From CAIWHR01 sp963809965 (GTDB lineage: Bacteria > Pseudomonadota > Gammaproteobacteria > Burkholderiales > Casimicrobiaceae), in contig CAWELU010000011.1 of assembly GCA_963809965.1 (NCBI GenBank), forward strand, positions 29,094-93,093: a DNA stretch of 64,000 nt. The letters are read 5' to 3'. The position numbers and the translations under genes were made by a program. How positions within the stretch are numbered: the first letter of the stretch is position 1; each line of letters begins with the position of its first letter. The notes under the pieces were generated by a model. The model was not told the DNA's origin and did no database searches. It saw nothing but the letters and a program-made list of their open reading frames with translations. Below, one piece after another: positions 1-8,384 of this stretch.

Positions 1-2
1 CG

Positions 3-320
3 CCGCTGCGCAAGGCGGCCGACGTGATGCAGGAGGTGCTCGCGCGGCACGGCCTCGTGCTCAAGGAGCCGGCGCCGCAGGTGTACCTCGACGATTACGC
101 GGACAGCGCGATCAGGTTCACGCTCACCTACTGGGTCGAGATGACGTTGACCAACGACACCCGTCGCATCAAGAGCGATCTCCTGCACATGCTCGACAAG
201 GCGCTCGCCGAGGCCGGCATCAGGATGCCGTTCCCGCAGCGGGACGTGCACGTGGACGCGGCGACGCCCCTCAAGGTCGAAGTCGTCGCCCCGTCGCGCG
301 CCGAGGGCGCGGCCCGCTGA
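3..320 (+). CDS. MscS-family mechanosensitive channel, C-terminal fragment
   Basis: The open frame runs in from the left edge, so only about the last 105 residues are present. The sequence resembles the C-terminal cytoplasmic domain of small-conductance mechanosensitive channels: a beta-rich stretch around 'FTLTYWVEMTLTNDTRRIKSD' is followed by an amphipathic helix and the typical ending 'GIRMPFPQRDVHV', then a short variable tail. MscS proteins gate an inner-membrane pore that releases solutes on hypo-osmotic shock. The pore helices are outside the window, so the family call rests on the C-terminal signature alone. The gene is convergent with the lipid-transport operon that ends at 438. Confidence 0.7.
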   Translation, partial: PLRKAADVMQEVLARHGLVLKEPAPQVYLDDYADSAIRFTLTYWVEMTLTNDTRRIKSDLLHMLDKALAEAGIRMPFPQRDVHVDAATPLKVEVVAPSRAEGAAR

Positions 321-410
321 CCCGCGCCTCCATCTCTGCCGTGCCATGCATGCGCCGAGCGTCGGCCGGGAGCGTCGACTCGACTGGTCGCATGCCCACG
401 CGCGCGGCGC

Positions 411-441
411 GCGGGGCCCCTGCTTCCCGTCGCGCCGCTAG
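411..441. repeat. Short dispersed repeat, copy A, at an operon end
   Basis: The bases here (GGGGCCCCTGCTTCCC, then GTCGCGCCGCTAG) recur almost unchanged at 61148-61179. In both places the repeat overlaps the stop codon of the last minus-strand gene of an operon (the auxiliary lipoprotein here, hoxZ there), and a GCATGC lies a little further out. It looks like a genome-specific gene-end repeat; its function is unknown. Confidence 0.5.
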
Positions 442-1088
442 GGCTTCGGCAACTCGACCGTCGCAAGGTCGCGGGCGAGATCGGCGAGTATCGTCGCCAG
501 CGCGCTGTTCCACGCGCGAGCCAGTGCGTCGGCGGTGGGTTCGGCCACCGGCACGCGCTGTCGATACTCGCGCGACCAGATCACGCGGGGCACCAATGCG
601 TTCGCCGGCGAAAGGTAGAAGGTGATGGCCAGCATGGCCACGGGCTTCGCCGGATCGCGGTCGTCACCATAGAGATCGGTGGCAAATCCGTCGAGCACGA
701 AATCTCCGTCGTCGGCCGCGCCTGGCGGAATCACCCGTTGGAACACGCCGGCCGACGTGAGCGCCTTCGCGGTGGACTCGGACAGCAGGGCCGCGGGCGC
801 CACGAAGAACTCGCTGTAGAAGTCCGCCTCGAACTTGAGCTCGTCGAGCCGGTACACGAAGGCCTTGCCGCGGTAGGGCGCACCGACGTTGATCATGCCG
901 ACGCGCAACGCCACGGGCCGGGGCGAAGCGGCGGCCGCCGGCAGCGCCGGTTCGAGCAGATACGTGCGCTTCGCCGGCGACGGACGGGAAATCGAGCACC
1001 CGGCGAGCGCAACCACGGCTGCCGCGAACGCGGTGACGGCGAGCGCGCGCGCAACGCGTGGCAGCAACGAACGGGACGACGGCTTCAT
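438..1088 (-). CDS. ABC-type transport auxiliary lipoprotein (PqiC/ABC_trans_aux-like)
   Basis: This 216-residue protein has a signal peptide ending in a lipobox (ALAGC, cysteine near residue 31), so it is predicted to be lipid-anchored in the periplasm, probably on the outer membrane. The mature part ('RTYLLEP...ALRVGMINVGAPYRGKAFVYRLDELKFEADFY') matches the auxiliary lipoprotein family encoded with MCE transporters, such as PqiC. Its ATG overlaps the stop of the upstream MCE gene in an ATGA arrangement, which fixes the start and shows translational coupling. It probably partners the MCE protein in moving phospholipid or another hydrophobic substrate across the envelope. It is the last gene of the operon. 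Confidence 0.82.
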   Translation of the reverse strand: MKPSSRSLLPRVARALAVTAFAAAVVALAGCSISRPSPAKRTYLLEPALPAAAASPRPVALRVGMINVGAPYRGKAFVYRLDELKFEADFYSEFFVAPAALLSESTAKALTSAGVFQRVIPPGAADDGDFVLDGFATDLYGDDRDPAKPVAMLAITFYLSPANALVPRVIWSREYRQRVPVAEPTADALARAWNSALATILADLARDLATVELPKP

Positions 1089-2147
1089 CGGACTCGCTCC
1101 GGCGGTTTCGGCGGCGCGCCGAAGATCACGTTGGCCGGATAGCGCTTCGTGTCTTCGGTCAGCTCGCGCAGGTTGTCGGTGATCTGGCGCAGGTTCTCGA
1201 CGGTGACCGTGAGGTCCGCCTCGCCGCCGCCGAGGATCCGTTCGAGTCGGCCGAGCGTGCGCGTCAGCTGCGCGACGGTCTTCGGCAGATTCGGGTCGTC
1301 GACCAGCGTCTTGACGCGCGCCAGGGCTGCGGCGGCATCGTCGGGCAGCTTCTGCAAGGCGGGATTGGACAGCGTCTTCTTCAGTTCGGCATTCGAGCTG
1401 CGCAACTCGGCAGATCAGCGCCACGGTCTCCTCCGAAAGTTTCTTGCTGTCGACGCTGTCGAGGGTCGCCTCGACCTTCGCGAGCACGCGTTCGGTGCGC
1501 TGCGACAGCGCCTTCGTGTCGATCCCTTCGATCCGGTTGTTGGTCGTGACCAGCAGCGTATTGAGGTTGGCGAGCGTCTTTTCGAGGTCGAGCTTGCGCA
1601 GCCGGTCCATGATCTCGGACGCGGCGTTGACGATCTCGGTCACCGTGGACGGTGCGCTCGGGATGTTAACGTTGTCGGGCACCCAATCGATCGGCAGAAT
1701 GGGCGGCGGCGGTTCGACGTATTCCATCTCGAGATAACTCGTCCCCGTGATGCCCTGCGGCGCGAGGCGTATGCGCAGCCCCTTCTCGATCTCGTGCTCC
1801 GCAGTCTCGCGATCGATCAGTTCGCCCGCCGCCGCGCGGCCACCGAGCAGCTTCGGCTGGATCTGCGCCTCGACCAGCACATAACGCAGCCGTTGCGCCA
1901 TCGGCCGGTCCAGCTGGTACTGGTTGTAGGTGAACCCGATCCGCGTCACCTCGCCGATCGCGACACCGCGGTACCTGAGCTTGGAGCCGATATCGAGCCC
2001 CTGCACCGACTCGTTGAAATACGTTTCGATCGTGAGCTTCGGCTGGAACCAGCGACCCGAGCCGATCACGACCAGCAGCAGGACACCCGAGACGACCGCC
2101 CCGATGACGAAGAGGCCGAGTTTGAAGTAGTTGGCTTTCAGGCTCAT
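1085..2147 (-). CDS. MCE/MlaD-family periplasmic lipid-transport protein (frameshifted)
   Basis: The N-terminus has one transmembrane anchor (about residues 9-30, 'LGLFVIGAVVSGVLLLVVIG') followed by an MCE domain ('VQGLDIGSKLRYRGVAIGEV') and a long helical coiled tail. MCE proteins form hexameric rings that shuttle lipids between membranes, fed by an MlaE permease and MlaF ATPase; both lie just upstream. The reading frame changes once near 1411-1416. Before the shift the protein reads '...LSEETVALI', and in the next frame it continues as 'AELRSSNAELKKTLSNPALQ'. Removing one base restores a protein of about 353 residues. The single shift in a conserved gene is more likely a sequence error than decay. 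Confidence 0.85.
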
Positions 2148-2236
2148 GGTGGGCTTACTGGAGCACCCTTGGCGTTGCGTGCCGTCCCTCCAGGAGGGAG
2201 CAATTCGCGTCCTGGGGCGGCCCGGCGACGCTCATG
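2148..2236. repeat. Dispersed intergenic repeat, copy 1 (mlaF-mce gap)
   Basis: This gap shares nearly its whole length with 46444-46522 between hypD and hypE. Common blocks on the plus strand are GGAGCACCCTTGGCG, GTGCCGTCCCTCC, GAGGGAGCAATTCGCG, GGGGCGGCCCGGCG and CTCATG. The centre CCCTCC-AG-GAGGG can form a short hairpin. The minus-strand stop codon of the upstream gene is supplied by the repeat in both copies. It is probably a palindromic intergenic repeat family of this genome. Confidence 0.7.
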
Positions 2237-2998
2237 CCGCGACGGCCTCGGCTTCACGCCGGAAGAATGCCCGGACGCGGGGATCGTCGACTTTCGTCGC
2301 GAAGGCGGCGCGGGTCGCCCTCGGCGATGATACCCTTGGCGGCGCGATCGAGGAGGATCACGCGGTCGGTGGCCACGAAAATGCTGCCGAGATCGTGCGT
2401 CACGATCACGAAGGTCACGCCCAGATTGTCGGCGAGCCGGCGTATCGTCGCGTCAAGCGATGCCGCCGTGATCGGGTCGAGCCCGGACGAAGGCTCGTCC
2501 AGGAACAGAATGGACGGGATCCAGCGCCATCGCGCGTGCAATGCCCGCGCGCTTCTGCATCCCGCCCGACAGCTCGGCCGGGAGGTGGCCGGTGAACGCC
2601 TCGAGTCCGACCAACTCGAGCTTCATTCGCGCGATGAGGTCGATCGCGGCGTCCGGTAGATCCGTGTATTCCTCGAGCGGGAGACAGACGTTCTCCAGCA
2701 GCGTCATCGACCCGAACAGCGCGCCGGACTGGTACATCACGCCGAACCGACGCTGGATCTTCTCCAGCGCCTCGCCCTCCGCCGTCACGATGTCGTCGCC
2801 GCCGATCAGGACCTGTCCCGAAACCGGCGGGATCAGACCGATCATGTGCTTCATCAGCGTGCTCTTGCCGCATCCCGACCCGCCCAGGATGCCGAACACC
2901 TCGCCATGGCGCACGTCGAAATTGACGTGCTCCTGGATGGCGACGCCCTCGTATCCGGCGCTCACGTCCACGACGCGGATGATCGGCTCGGCGTCCAT
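2232..2998 (-). CDS. mlaF: ABC transporter ATPase, MlaF type (two frameshifts)
   Basis: This is the cytoplasmic ATPase that powers the MCE lipid transporter. Walker A 'GGSGCGKSTLMKHMIG' lies at about residues 39-54, the signature 'LSGGMQKRAGIARAMALDP' follows, and Walker B 'ILFLDEPSSGLDP' and switch histidine 'VIVTHDL' come next. The frame changes twice. Near 2516-2520 an extra C separates MALDP from SILFLDEP. Near 2283 an extra A hides the tail 'EVDDPRVRAFFRREAEAVAA'. Removing both bases gives 254 residues, the normal family length, ending at the TGA at 2232. The start ATG lies 2 bases past the permease stop, so the two genes are coupled. Confidence 0.88.
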
Positions 2999-3000
2999 CG

Positions 3001-4113
3001 TCAAATGTTGAGCACGTAGTAGGCGACGGCGAAAAGGCCGTCGACGACGACCAGCAGGATGATGCCGGAAACGACCGCGCTGGTAGCGGAATCGCCGACC
3101 GCCGAGGCCCCGGCCGCCGTCTGCAGACCGCGCAGGCAGCCAATGCCGGCGACCAGCACCGCGAACACGAACGACTTGACGAAGCCGGCGAGGAAATCGG
3201 TCATGGTGACCGCGGTGTCCACCTCCTTCAGGAAGGTCACGTACGGGATCGCGAACGACTGCATCGTCAGCGCACCGCCGATGAGCCCGACGAGATCCGA
3301 GAACAGCACCAGCAGCGGCGTCATCAGCAGCGCGGCGATGATCCGCGGCGTGACCAGGAAGCGGACCGGATTGAGTCCCATGGTCGTCATCGCGTCGACC
3401 TCCTGGTTGACGCGCATCGTGCCGATCTCGGCGGCGAACGCCGCGCCGGAACGCCCGGCGAGCAGGATCGCCGTCATCAGCGGGCCCAGCTCGCGCAGCA
3501 TCGACAGCCCGATCAGGTCGGCGACGAAGATCTCCGCACCGAAGCGCTTCATCGGCACGGCCGACTGGAACGCGAGAATCATTCCGAGCAGGAACGAGAT
3601 CAGCGCCACGATCGGCAGCGCGTCGGCGCCGACGCGCTCGCAGATGCGCCAGACATCGCGCCAGCGCACCGAAGCCGGATGCGTCGCCGCGAAGAAGAGC
3701 GCGGACGTCGTCTCGCCGATGAACTCCACCTGGATCCGGATGTCGCGCCAGACGCCGCTCGCCGCAAAACCGATTTCCTCGATCGCCGGCCGGCGCCGCG
3801 GTTCGGGATCGAGATCGTGCTCGAGGACCTTGGGATCGAACTGGTTCAGCAGCGCCACGATCGCCGGTTTCAGGTTCGCGACCTCGACCTTGCCCTCGCG
3901 CGGTTGACGCATCAGCTCGACGAAGAGCGCGGCACCGGCCCCGTCGCAGTAGTCGACCCCGGCCGCGTCGACGAGGAGGGACTTCGTCGGTGCCGACGCG
4001 GCCGCGTTGCGGACCTGGTCCCACAAGGACGGGAGCGTGGTCGCGTCGAGCCGGCCCGTCAGCGCGAGCACGCGCCGGCCGTCGGGAGTGTCGGTGATCG
4101 CCAGCGCCGCCAT
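3001..4113 (-). CDS. mlaE: MlaE-type ABC permease with fused N-terminal STAS domain
   Basis: This 370-residue protein begins with a STAS-like domain (about residues 1-95, 'VLALTGRLDATTLPSLWDQV...LLVDAAGVDYCDGAGAALF'), comparable to the separate MlaB protein of E. coli. An MlaE permease domain follows (about 120-370) with five to six membrane helices and the typical 'ELGPLMTAILLAGRSGAAFAAE' and 'VDAMTTMGLNP' motifs. It should form the inner-membrane channel of the MCE lipid transporter with MlaF. The ATG at 4113 is chosen because the STAS fold begins there; longer in-frame extensions overlap the preceding gene. No mlaC-like periplasmic carrier is visible; an auxiliary lipoprotein takes its place in the operon. 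Confidence 0.9.
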   Translation of the reverse strand: MAALAITDTPDGRRVLALTGRLDATTLPSLWDQVRNAAASAPTKSLLVDAAGVDYCDGAGAALFVELMRQPREGKVEVANLKPAIVALLNQFDPKVLEHDLDPEPRRRPAIEEIGFAASGVWRDIRIQVEFIGETTSALFFAATHPASVRWRDVWRICERVGADALPIVALISFLLGMILAFQSAVPMKRFGAEIFVADLIGLSMLRELGPLMTAILLAGRSGAAFAAEIGTMRVNQEVDAMTTMGLNPVRFLVTPRIIAALLMTPLLVLFSDLVGLIGGALTMQSFAIPYVTFLKEVDTAVTMTDFLAGFVKSFVFAVLVAGIGCLRGLQTAAGASAVGDSATSAVVSGIILLVVVDGLFAVAYYVLNI

Positions 4114-4145
4114 CGTGGGAAATCCGGGTCGCCGTGCAACGACGG

Positions 4146-4598
4146 CTATTCGACGAGCTCGAGGCTCGTGCCGGCGACGCGCACGCGGTCGCCCTCGCGG
4201 ACGAATGGCTCGTAGGCGACGGTGACGACGCGCGTCTGGCCATTGTCGAGCTTGACCGTGACCTCCCAGCGCGGCTGCTCGTACGAGTTCGGCGACTTGC
4301 GGTATGTGGCGCCGCCTCCGGCACCGAGGATCACCATTCCCTGGTTGGAGAAGCCGGGACCGATCTGGAACGACGTCGTCACCTGTCCCGACGCCTGGCC
4401 GGGGGCGACGCCGACGCCCATGCCGAGCGGCGTCCAGGATTGCTGGACCGTGGTCTGGCGGATCGATTCGATCCGGCCGCAGGGATAGCTGGTGCAATCC
4501 GGAGCGCCGGGTCCGGATTGAGCGTACGCGAGGCCCGGCGCGACGACGAATCCCGCCAATGCGGCGAGCGTCAGGCAGGCGGCGGGCCAGCGGGACAT
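4146..4598 (-). CDS. Secreted SlyB/PcpY-like envelope protein
   Basis: This 150-residue protein has a signal peptide (about residues 1-26, cleavage after AYA) and no lipobox cysteine, unlike classical SlyB. The mature protein contains 'CGRIESIRQTTVQQS' and a C-terminal beta domain ('YEQPRWEVTVKLDNGQTRVV', 'EGDRVRVAGTSLELV') characteristic of the SlyB/17-kDa surface antigen group. The glycine-rich middle ('GMGVGVAPGQASG', 'MVILGAGGGATY') corresponds to the glycine-zipper part of that family, though it is shortened. It lies 32 bases upstream of the MlaE gene on the same strand, so an envelope-stability role linked to lipid transport is plausible but is an inference. Confidence 0.65.
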   Translation of the reverse strand: MSRWPAACLTLAALAGFVVAPGLAYAQSGPGAPDCTSYPCGRIESIRQTTVQQSWTPLGMGVGVAPGQASGQVTTSFQIGPGFSNQGMVILGAGGGATYRKSPNSYEQPRWEVTVKLDNGQTRVVTVAYEPFVREGDRVRVAGTSLELVE

Positions 4599-4602
4599 CG
4601 GG

Positions 4603-5478
4603 TCACTCGGGGAGCGCGTTGAGGTAGAACATGGCGTGCAGCAGCGGTCCGGGCTGGCCCAATGCGCCCAGCCAGCGTTGAAAGATTCCGTCGATGTCGC
4701 CGGTGCGATAGAGATTCGCGAGCGCGCGGTTCACGGCCAGCCGGAAATCGGGATCGTCGCGGGGCAGCACGAGCGCGTACGGCTCGTACGAAAAGTCACC
4801 GGCGACGAAGGTCAGGGCACGCGGGTTGGGCGCGCGCAGCCTGAGGTCGGCGAGCACGACACGGTCCGAGGCGTAACCGTCGACCTTCGCTTGCGTCAGC
4901 AACGCGATGCCTTCCGCGCGGCTCTTGACGGGCACCAGCACCGCGGGCGCACCGAGCGCATTGAGCCCGTCGACCAGCGCCTGCTCGGTCGTCGTCCCGC
5001 CGATCACCGCAATCTTCCTGCCCTTGAGATCCGCAAGGCGTGCGAGCTTCGATTTCGCGCGCACCAGGACGCCACCGCCGTCCACGAAGATCGGCAGGCT
5101 GAAATCGACCAGCTCCATCCGCGACAGCGTGATCGTCGTTGTGCCGCAGACGGCGTCGACCTTGCCGCTCGTCACCGCGTCGAGGCGCGTCGATGCGTCG
5201 ACCGGCAGCCACTCGATCTTGAGCGCCGCGAGCCCGAGCGCCTTTTGCACCGAAGTCGCGACGCGCACGCAAAGCTCGACGCTGTAGCCCCGAACACGGC
5301 CCTCGCGGTCCCGGTACGAGAACGGCGGCGCGCCTTCGCGATAGCCGAACGTGATGGCGCCCGTCTGCCGGATGCGATCGAGTGTCGTCGACGCGGCCTG
5401 GGCCGGTGTCGGGACGAGCATGGCGCACGCGACGCCGAGCGCGACCACCGCGGCGGAAAACAGTCTGAGACTCGGCAT
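4603..5478 (-). CDS. Family-3 solute-binding protein (amino-acid ABC type)
   Basis: This is a periplasmic binding protein of 291 residues. The chosen ATG (5478) gives a clean signal peptide 'MPSLRLFSAAVVALGVACAM...AQA'; an upstream in-frame start would add 13 residues with no signal character. The mature protein begins 'TLDRIRQTGAITFGYREGAPPFSYRD' and carries the two-lobed SBP_bac_3 pattern ('GYSVELCVRVA', 'KVDAVCGTTTITLSRMELVDFSLP', 'GGTTTEQAL', 'DIDGIFQRWLG'). Its stop is 4 bases before the next gene, so it could be co-transcribed with the MCE operon. No amino-acid permease or ATPase is nearby. A clear paralogue is transcribed divergently at 5632. Confidence 0.88.
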   Translation of the reverse strand: MPSLRLFSAAVVALGVACAMLVPTPAQAASTTLDRIRQTGAITFGYREGAPPFSYRDREGRVRGYSVELCVRVATSVQKALGLAALKIEWLPVDASTRLDAVTSGKVDAVCGTTTITLSRMELVDFSLPIFVDGGGVLVRAKSKLARLADLKGRKIAVIGGTTTEQALVDGLNALGAPAVLVPVKSRAEGIALLTQAKVDGYASDRVVLADLRLRAPNPRALTFVAGDFSYEPYALVLPRDDPDFRLAVNRALANLYRTGDIDGIFQRWLGALGQPGPLLHAMFYLNALPE

Positions 5479-5631
5479 AGCTTTACGGGGGTCCGGAGGC
5501 GGGGCCGAGTGTAGCACGCACCTTTCGTCCGTCGCCCTTCCCGGCGATGTTCGGTCGGCGCGCCGCGGGGTAGAATCGCGCCCGACGCGGCACCGTCGGT
5601 GCCGGCTCCAGAAATCGCAGAGGTGAACCCC

Positions 5632-6542
5632 GTGAAACGCGCATCGTCACTGCTCCTCATCACCCTGGCAACGGCCGTGGTCGGACTCTGCCGGATCGGC
5701 CGCTGCCCAGACGCCCGCCCCCAAGGCTGCGGCCCACTCCGCCAGCGCCGCCCGCGATACGCTGGCCAGGATCAAGGAGTCGAAAGCGATCACCGTGGCA
5801 TTCTCCGGTGATTCGCTTCCGTTCTCCTTCGTCGGGGACAAGCAACAGCCGGCAGGCTATTCGATCGATCTGTGCAAGCACGTCATTGCGCAGATCGGGC
5901 GCGCCGTCGGCGTGCCCGACCTCAAGGTGAACTGGCTCGTGGGCACCGTTGCGGAGCGGATTGCGATGGTGGCTTCGGGCAAGGCAGACCTCGACTGCGC
6001 GAACACGACCGCGACGCAGACGCGGATGCGCGAGGTCGATTTCTCGTCGCTGATCTTTCTCGATGGCGGCGGACTGATCGTCAAGGCGGGGCCGTCGATC
6101 CAGAAATTCGGCGACCTGGCGGGCAAGAACATCGGCGTCATCGCCGGCACCACCACCGAGGCGCGCCTCGAAGGAATGCTGAAGCAGCGCCTGGTCAACG
6201 CGAAAGTGACCAAGGTCAAGGACGGCAACGAAGGGATGGCGATGCTGGAATCGGGCTCGCTCGACGCATTCGCGAGCGACAAGGTCAAGCTTGTCGGCCT
6301 CGCCGCGCAGGCCAAGGATCCCAAGGCGCTTGCGCTGCTGCCCGACGACATCTCGATCGAGCCGCTCGCGTTCGCGCTGCCGCGCGGGGACTCCGCGTTC
6401 CGCCTCGAGGTCAATAGCGCACTCACCCAGGTGTACATCAGCCCGGAGATCGAGACGATCTTCAATCAGTGGCTCGGCCCGCATCGGACGACCCTCCGGA
6501 TTGCTGTCGGCCATGTACGTGCTGAACGTGATTCCAAAGTAG
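5632..6542 (+). CDS. Family-3 solute-binding protein, paralogue of the divergent gene (frameshifted)
   Basis: A GTG start at 5632 with AGAGGTGA upstream leads into a signal peptide ('VKRASSLLLITLATAVVGL'). The frame shifts near 5690 (an extra base before 'GSAAAQTPAPKAAAHS') and again near 6478-6490, after 'IETIFNQWLGP'. The last segment 'PSGLLSAMYVLNVIPK' ends at 6542 and parallels the 'GPLLHAMFYLNALPE' ending of its neighbour. Corrected length is about 302 residues. The ligand-binding motifs are well preserved ('GYSIDLCKHVIAQIG', 'GKADLDCANTTATQTRMREV', 'GTTTEARLE'). It probably binds an amino acid or related solute, but the partner transporter is not in the window. Confidence 0.85.
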
Positions 6543-6620
6543 GGCGCGCGATCCGCAAGGGCATTCGGCGGGCTGCGGGGCCGGGCGAGCGGACAGCCGC
6601 GCCGGACGATCCGACCGAGG

Positions 6621-6626
6621 TATAAT
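6621..6626 (+). promoter_or_regulatory. Candidate -10 element TATAAT upstream of the SYLF gene
   Basis: A perfect TATAAT sits 80 bases before the SYLF start in an otherwise GC-rich gap. No convincing -35 hexamer is seen 16-18 bases upstream, so this is a suggestion only. Confidence 0.3.
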
Positions 6627-6705
6627 TGTGAGTTGTGTCGGCCGGATCGTTGCCGCCCATCGATTACGTTCTTTCATTCGCGCGCATCGCGCCAAGGAGT
6701 GCTCC

Positions 6706-7386
6706 ATGCTGAAGAAATTGCTACGCTTTGCCGGAATCGCCGCGTTCGCCGCGGCTTCATCGGCGGTTGTTTCACCCGCCGCCTTCGCCCAGGCCGAACA
6801 GCAACAGCTCGTCACTGCCGCCGAGACGGCAATGACGAATTTCCTGCGGGATCCTGAAATGAAATGGCTGCAGCAGAACCTCCATCGCGCCAAGGCCGTG
6901 CTGATCGCGCCGGAGATCGCCAAGGCCGGCTTCATCATCGGTGGCTCGGGCGGACGCGGAGTGCTCGTCGCCAAGGACGCCAAGAGCGGGAAGTGGGTCG
7001 GCCCCGCGTTCTATACCCTCGCTACCGCCAGCGTCGGCTTCCAGGCCGGTATTTCGGTGTCCGAGATGGTCACGCTGGTCATGACCGAAAAAGGCCTGAA
7101 TTCGCTGATGGCGAGCTCGCTCAAGATGGGTGCTGATGCCAGCATCGCCGCGGGACCCGTCGGTGCCGGCGCGAAGAGCGACATCGTCGCGGACCTGATC
7201 GCCTTCAGCCGCTCCAAGGGCGTTTACGGCGGCGTGAACCTCGACGGCACCGTCGTCTCGAGCAACACCGAATGGGACAGCGCGTATTACGGCAAGAAGG
7301 TGCTGCCGCCCGACATCCTCGTCCGCATGAACGTCTCGAACAAGGGTGCGGACAAGCTGCTGGGAATCGTCGCCGGCGCGAAGTAA
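6706..7386 (+). CDS. SYLF/Ysc84-domain lipid-binding protein, secreted
   Basis: The ATG at 6706 follows AAGGAG with 6-base spacing and starts a signal peptide of about 29 residues ending 'SPAAFAQA'. The remaining protein of about 197 residues is a full SYLF domain ('AKAVLIAPEIAKAGFIIGGSGGRGVLV', 'WVGPAFYTLATASVGFQAG', 'VTLVMTEKGLNSLM', 'DIVAFSRSKGVYGGVNLDG'-like region, 'YYGKKVLPPDIL'). SYLF proteins bind phospholipids; bacterial members are usually periplasmic and of unknown physiological role. The gene stands alone, with its own terminator downstream. Confidence 0.85.
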   Translation: MLKKLLRFAGIAAFAAASSAVVSPAAFAQAEQQQLVTAAETAMTNFLRDPEMKWLQQNLHRAKAVLIAPEIAKAGFIIGGSGGRGVLVAKDAKSGKWVGPAFYTLATASVGFQAGISVSEMVTLVMTEKGLNSLMASSLKMGADASIAAGPVGAGAKSDIVADLIAFSRSKGVYGGVNLDGTVVSSNTEWDSAYYGKKVLPPDILVRMNVSNKGADKLLGIVAGAK

Positions 7387-7417
7387 CCCCGCAACTCGGC
7401 TGTAACGCAGCAAGATC

Positions 7418-7447
7418 GAGGGCCCCGCGCGGGGCCCTCGTCCTTTT
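7418..7447 (+). terminator. Intrinsic terminator after the SYLF gene
   Basis: A 9-bp GC-rich stem (GAGGGCCCC / GGGGCCCTC) with a GCGC loop is followed by TCCTTTTC, 31 bases after the stop codon. Confidence 0.85.
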
Positions 7448-7514
7448 CGGCTGATGGTCGTGGCTGTCGGAGCGCCAGGCAAGGTTCCCGACAACAGCGT
7501 GCATTCCTGCTGTG

Positions 7515-8381
7515 CTAGCGCTTCGACGCGGGCCGCAGTACCGCGGCAGTGCCGCCGACGATCAGCGCACAGCCGGCGAGCATCGCCGGTGTTATGACCT
7601 CGTCGAGCAGCAGCGCACCCCACAGCATTCCGAACGCAGGCATGAGCAGCGTCACGGTCATCGCGCGGGTCGGTCCGACGTCGACGATCAGGCGGTAATA
7701 CAGCAGATAGGCGATCGCGCTGCACAGTAATGCGAGTCCCAGGACATTGCCGATGATCATTGTCGTGACCTCGCCGCGTGCCGGCGCGAGCGGCACGAAC
7801 GGCAGCAGCACCAGCCCGGCGAAGACCTGGCTCCAGGCAGCAACCGCAAGCGGCTTGGCGCCCTGGGCATGCCTCTTCATGTACACCCCCGCCGCCGCGT
7901 AGCACAGGGCAGCGGCGAGACACGCTGCCACAGCGGCGCCGAAGCCCAAGTCCGGTTCGACGGGCCCCGCCTTGCTCACCAGTGCAACGCCGAGCGCGCC
8001 CGCGAGGAGCCCCGCCAGCTTTGTCGCGGTCAGTCGTTCGCCCAAGTACCGCACGGCCAGCAAGACGCCGAACAATGGCGTCGCGCAGTTGAGAATCACC
8101 GAATACGACGCCGGAATGTACAGTGCAGCGAATGCGAACAGGACGAAAGGTAGCGCGGAGTTGACGATGCCGATCACCAGGAACTCGCGCCAGTAACGGC
8201 GCAGCTGCATGTCGAAGCCGGTCGCATGGCAATACAGGACCAACGAGATGCCGGCGATCAGCACGCGGGTCGTCGCGGTGAGCACCGGGCCCAGCACCGG
8301 AGCTAGGACGCGAATGAAGATGAAAGAAGCGCCCCAGATTCCCGCAAGCGCGAGGAGCCGCGCGACGTCCTGGGTACGCAA
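7515..8381 (-). CDS. EamA/DMT-family transporter (RhtA/YdcZ-like exporter)
   Basis: This 288-residue inner-membrane protein has about ten hydrophobic helices in two EamA repeats. The first repeat starts 'LLALAGIWGASFIFIRVLAP' and the second begins around 'GFGAAVAACLAAALCYAAAGVYMKRHA', closing with 'FGMLWGALLLDEVITPAMLAGCALIVGG'. Such proteins usually export amino acids, nucleosides or other small metabolites; the substrate cannot be read from the sequence. The start is probably a TTG at 8381, because no ATG precedes the first helix. It lies 3 bases past the proposed Ada stop, suggesting an ada-linked two-gene unit. Confidence 0.85.
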   Translation of the reverse strand: MRTQDVARLLALAGIWGASFIFIRVLAPVLGPVLTATTRVLIAGISLVLYCHATGFDMQLRRYWREFLVIGIVNSALPFVLFAFAALYIPASYSVILNCATPLFGVLLAVRYLGERLTATKLAGLLAGALGVALVSKAGPVEPDLGFGAAVAACLAAALCYAAAGVYMKRHAQGAKPLAVAAWSQVFAGLVLLPFVPLAPARGEVTTMIIGNVLGLALLCSAIAYLLYYRLIVDVGPTRAMTVTLLMPAFGMLWGALLLDEVITPAMLAGCALIVGGTAAVLRPASKR

Positions 8382-8384
8382 GCG

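Noticed and set aside
2232..2998. Programmed ribosomal frameshifting in mlaF
   Set aside because: Two shifts in one gene, no slippery heptamer with a downstream structure, and the same kind of shift in many unrelated genes point to sequence errors.
6772..8384. Continuation of the Ada frame for another 530 codons
   Set aside because: After the alkyltransferase domain the translation loses all protein character and overlaps the DMT gene in another frame. A one-base shift near 8455 gives a normal end.
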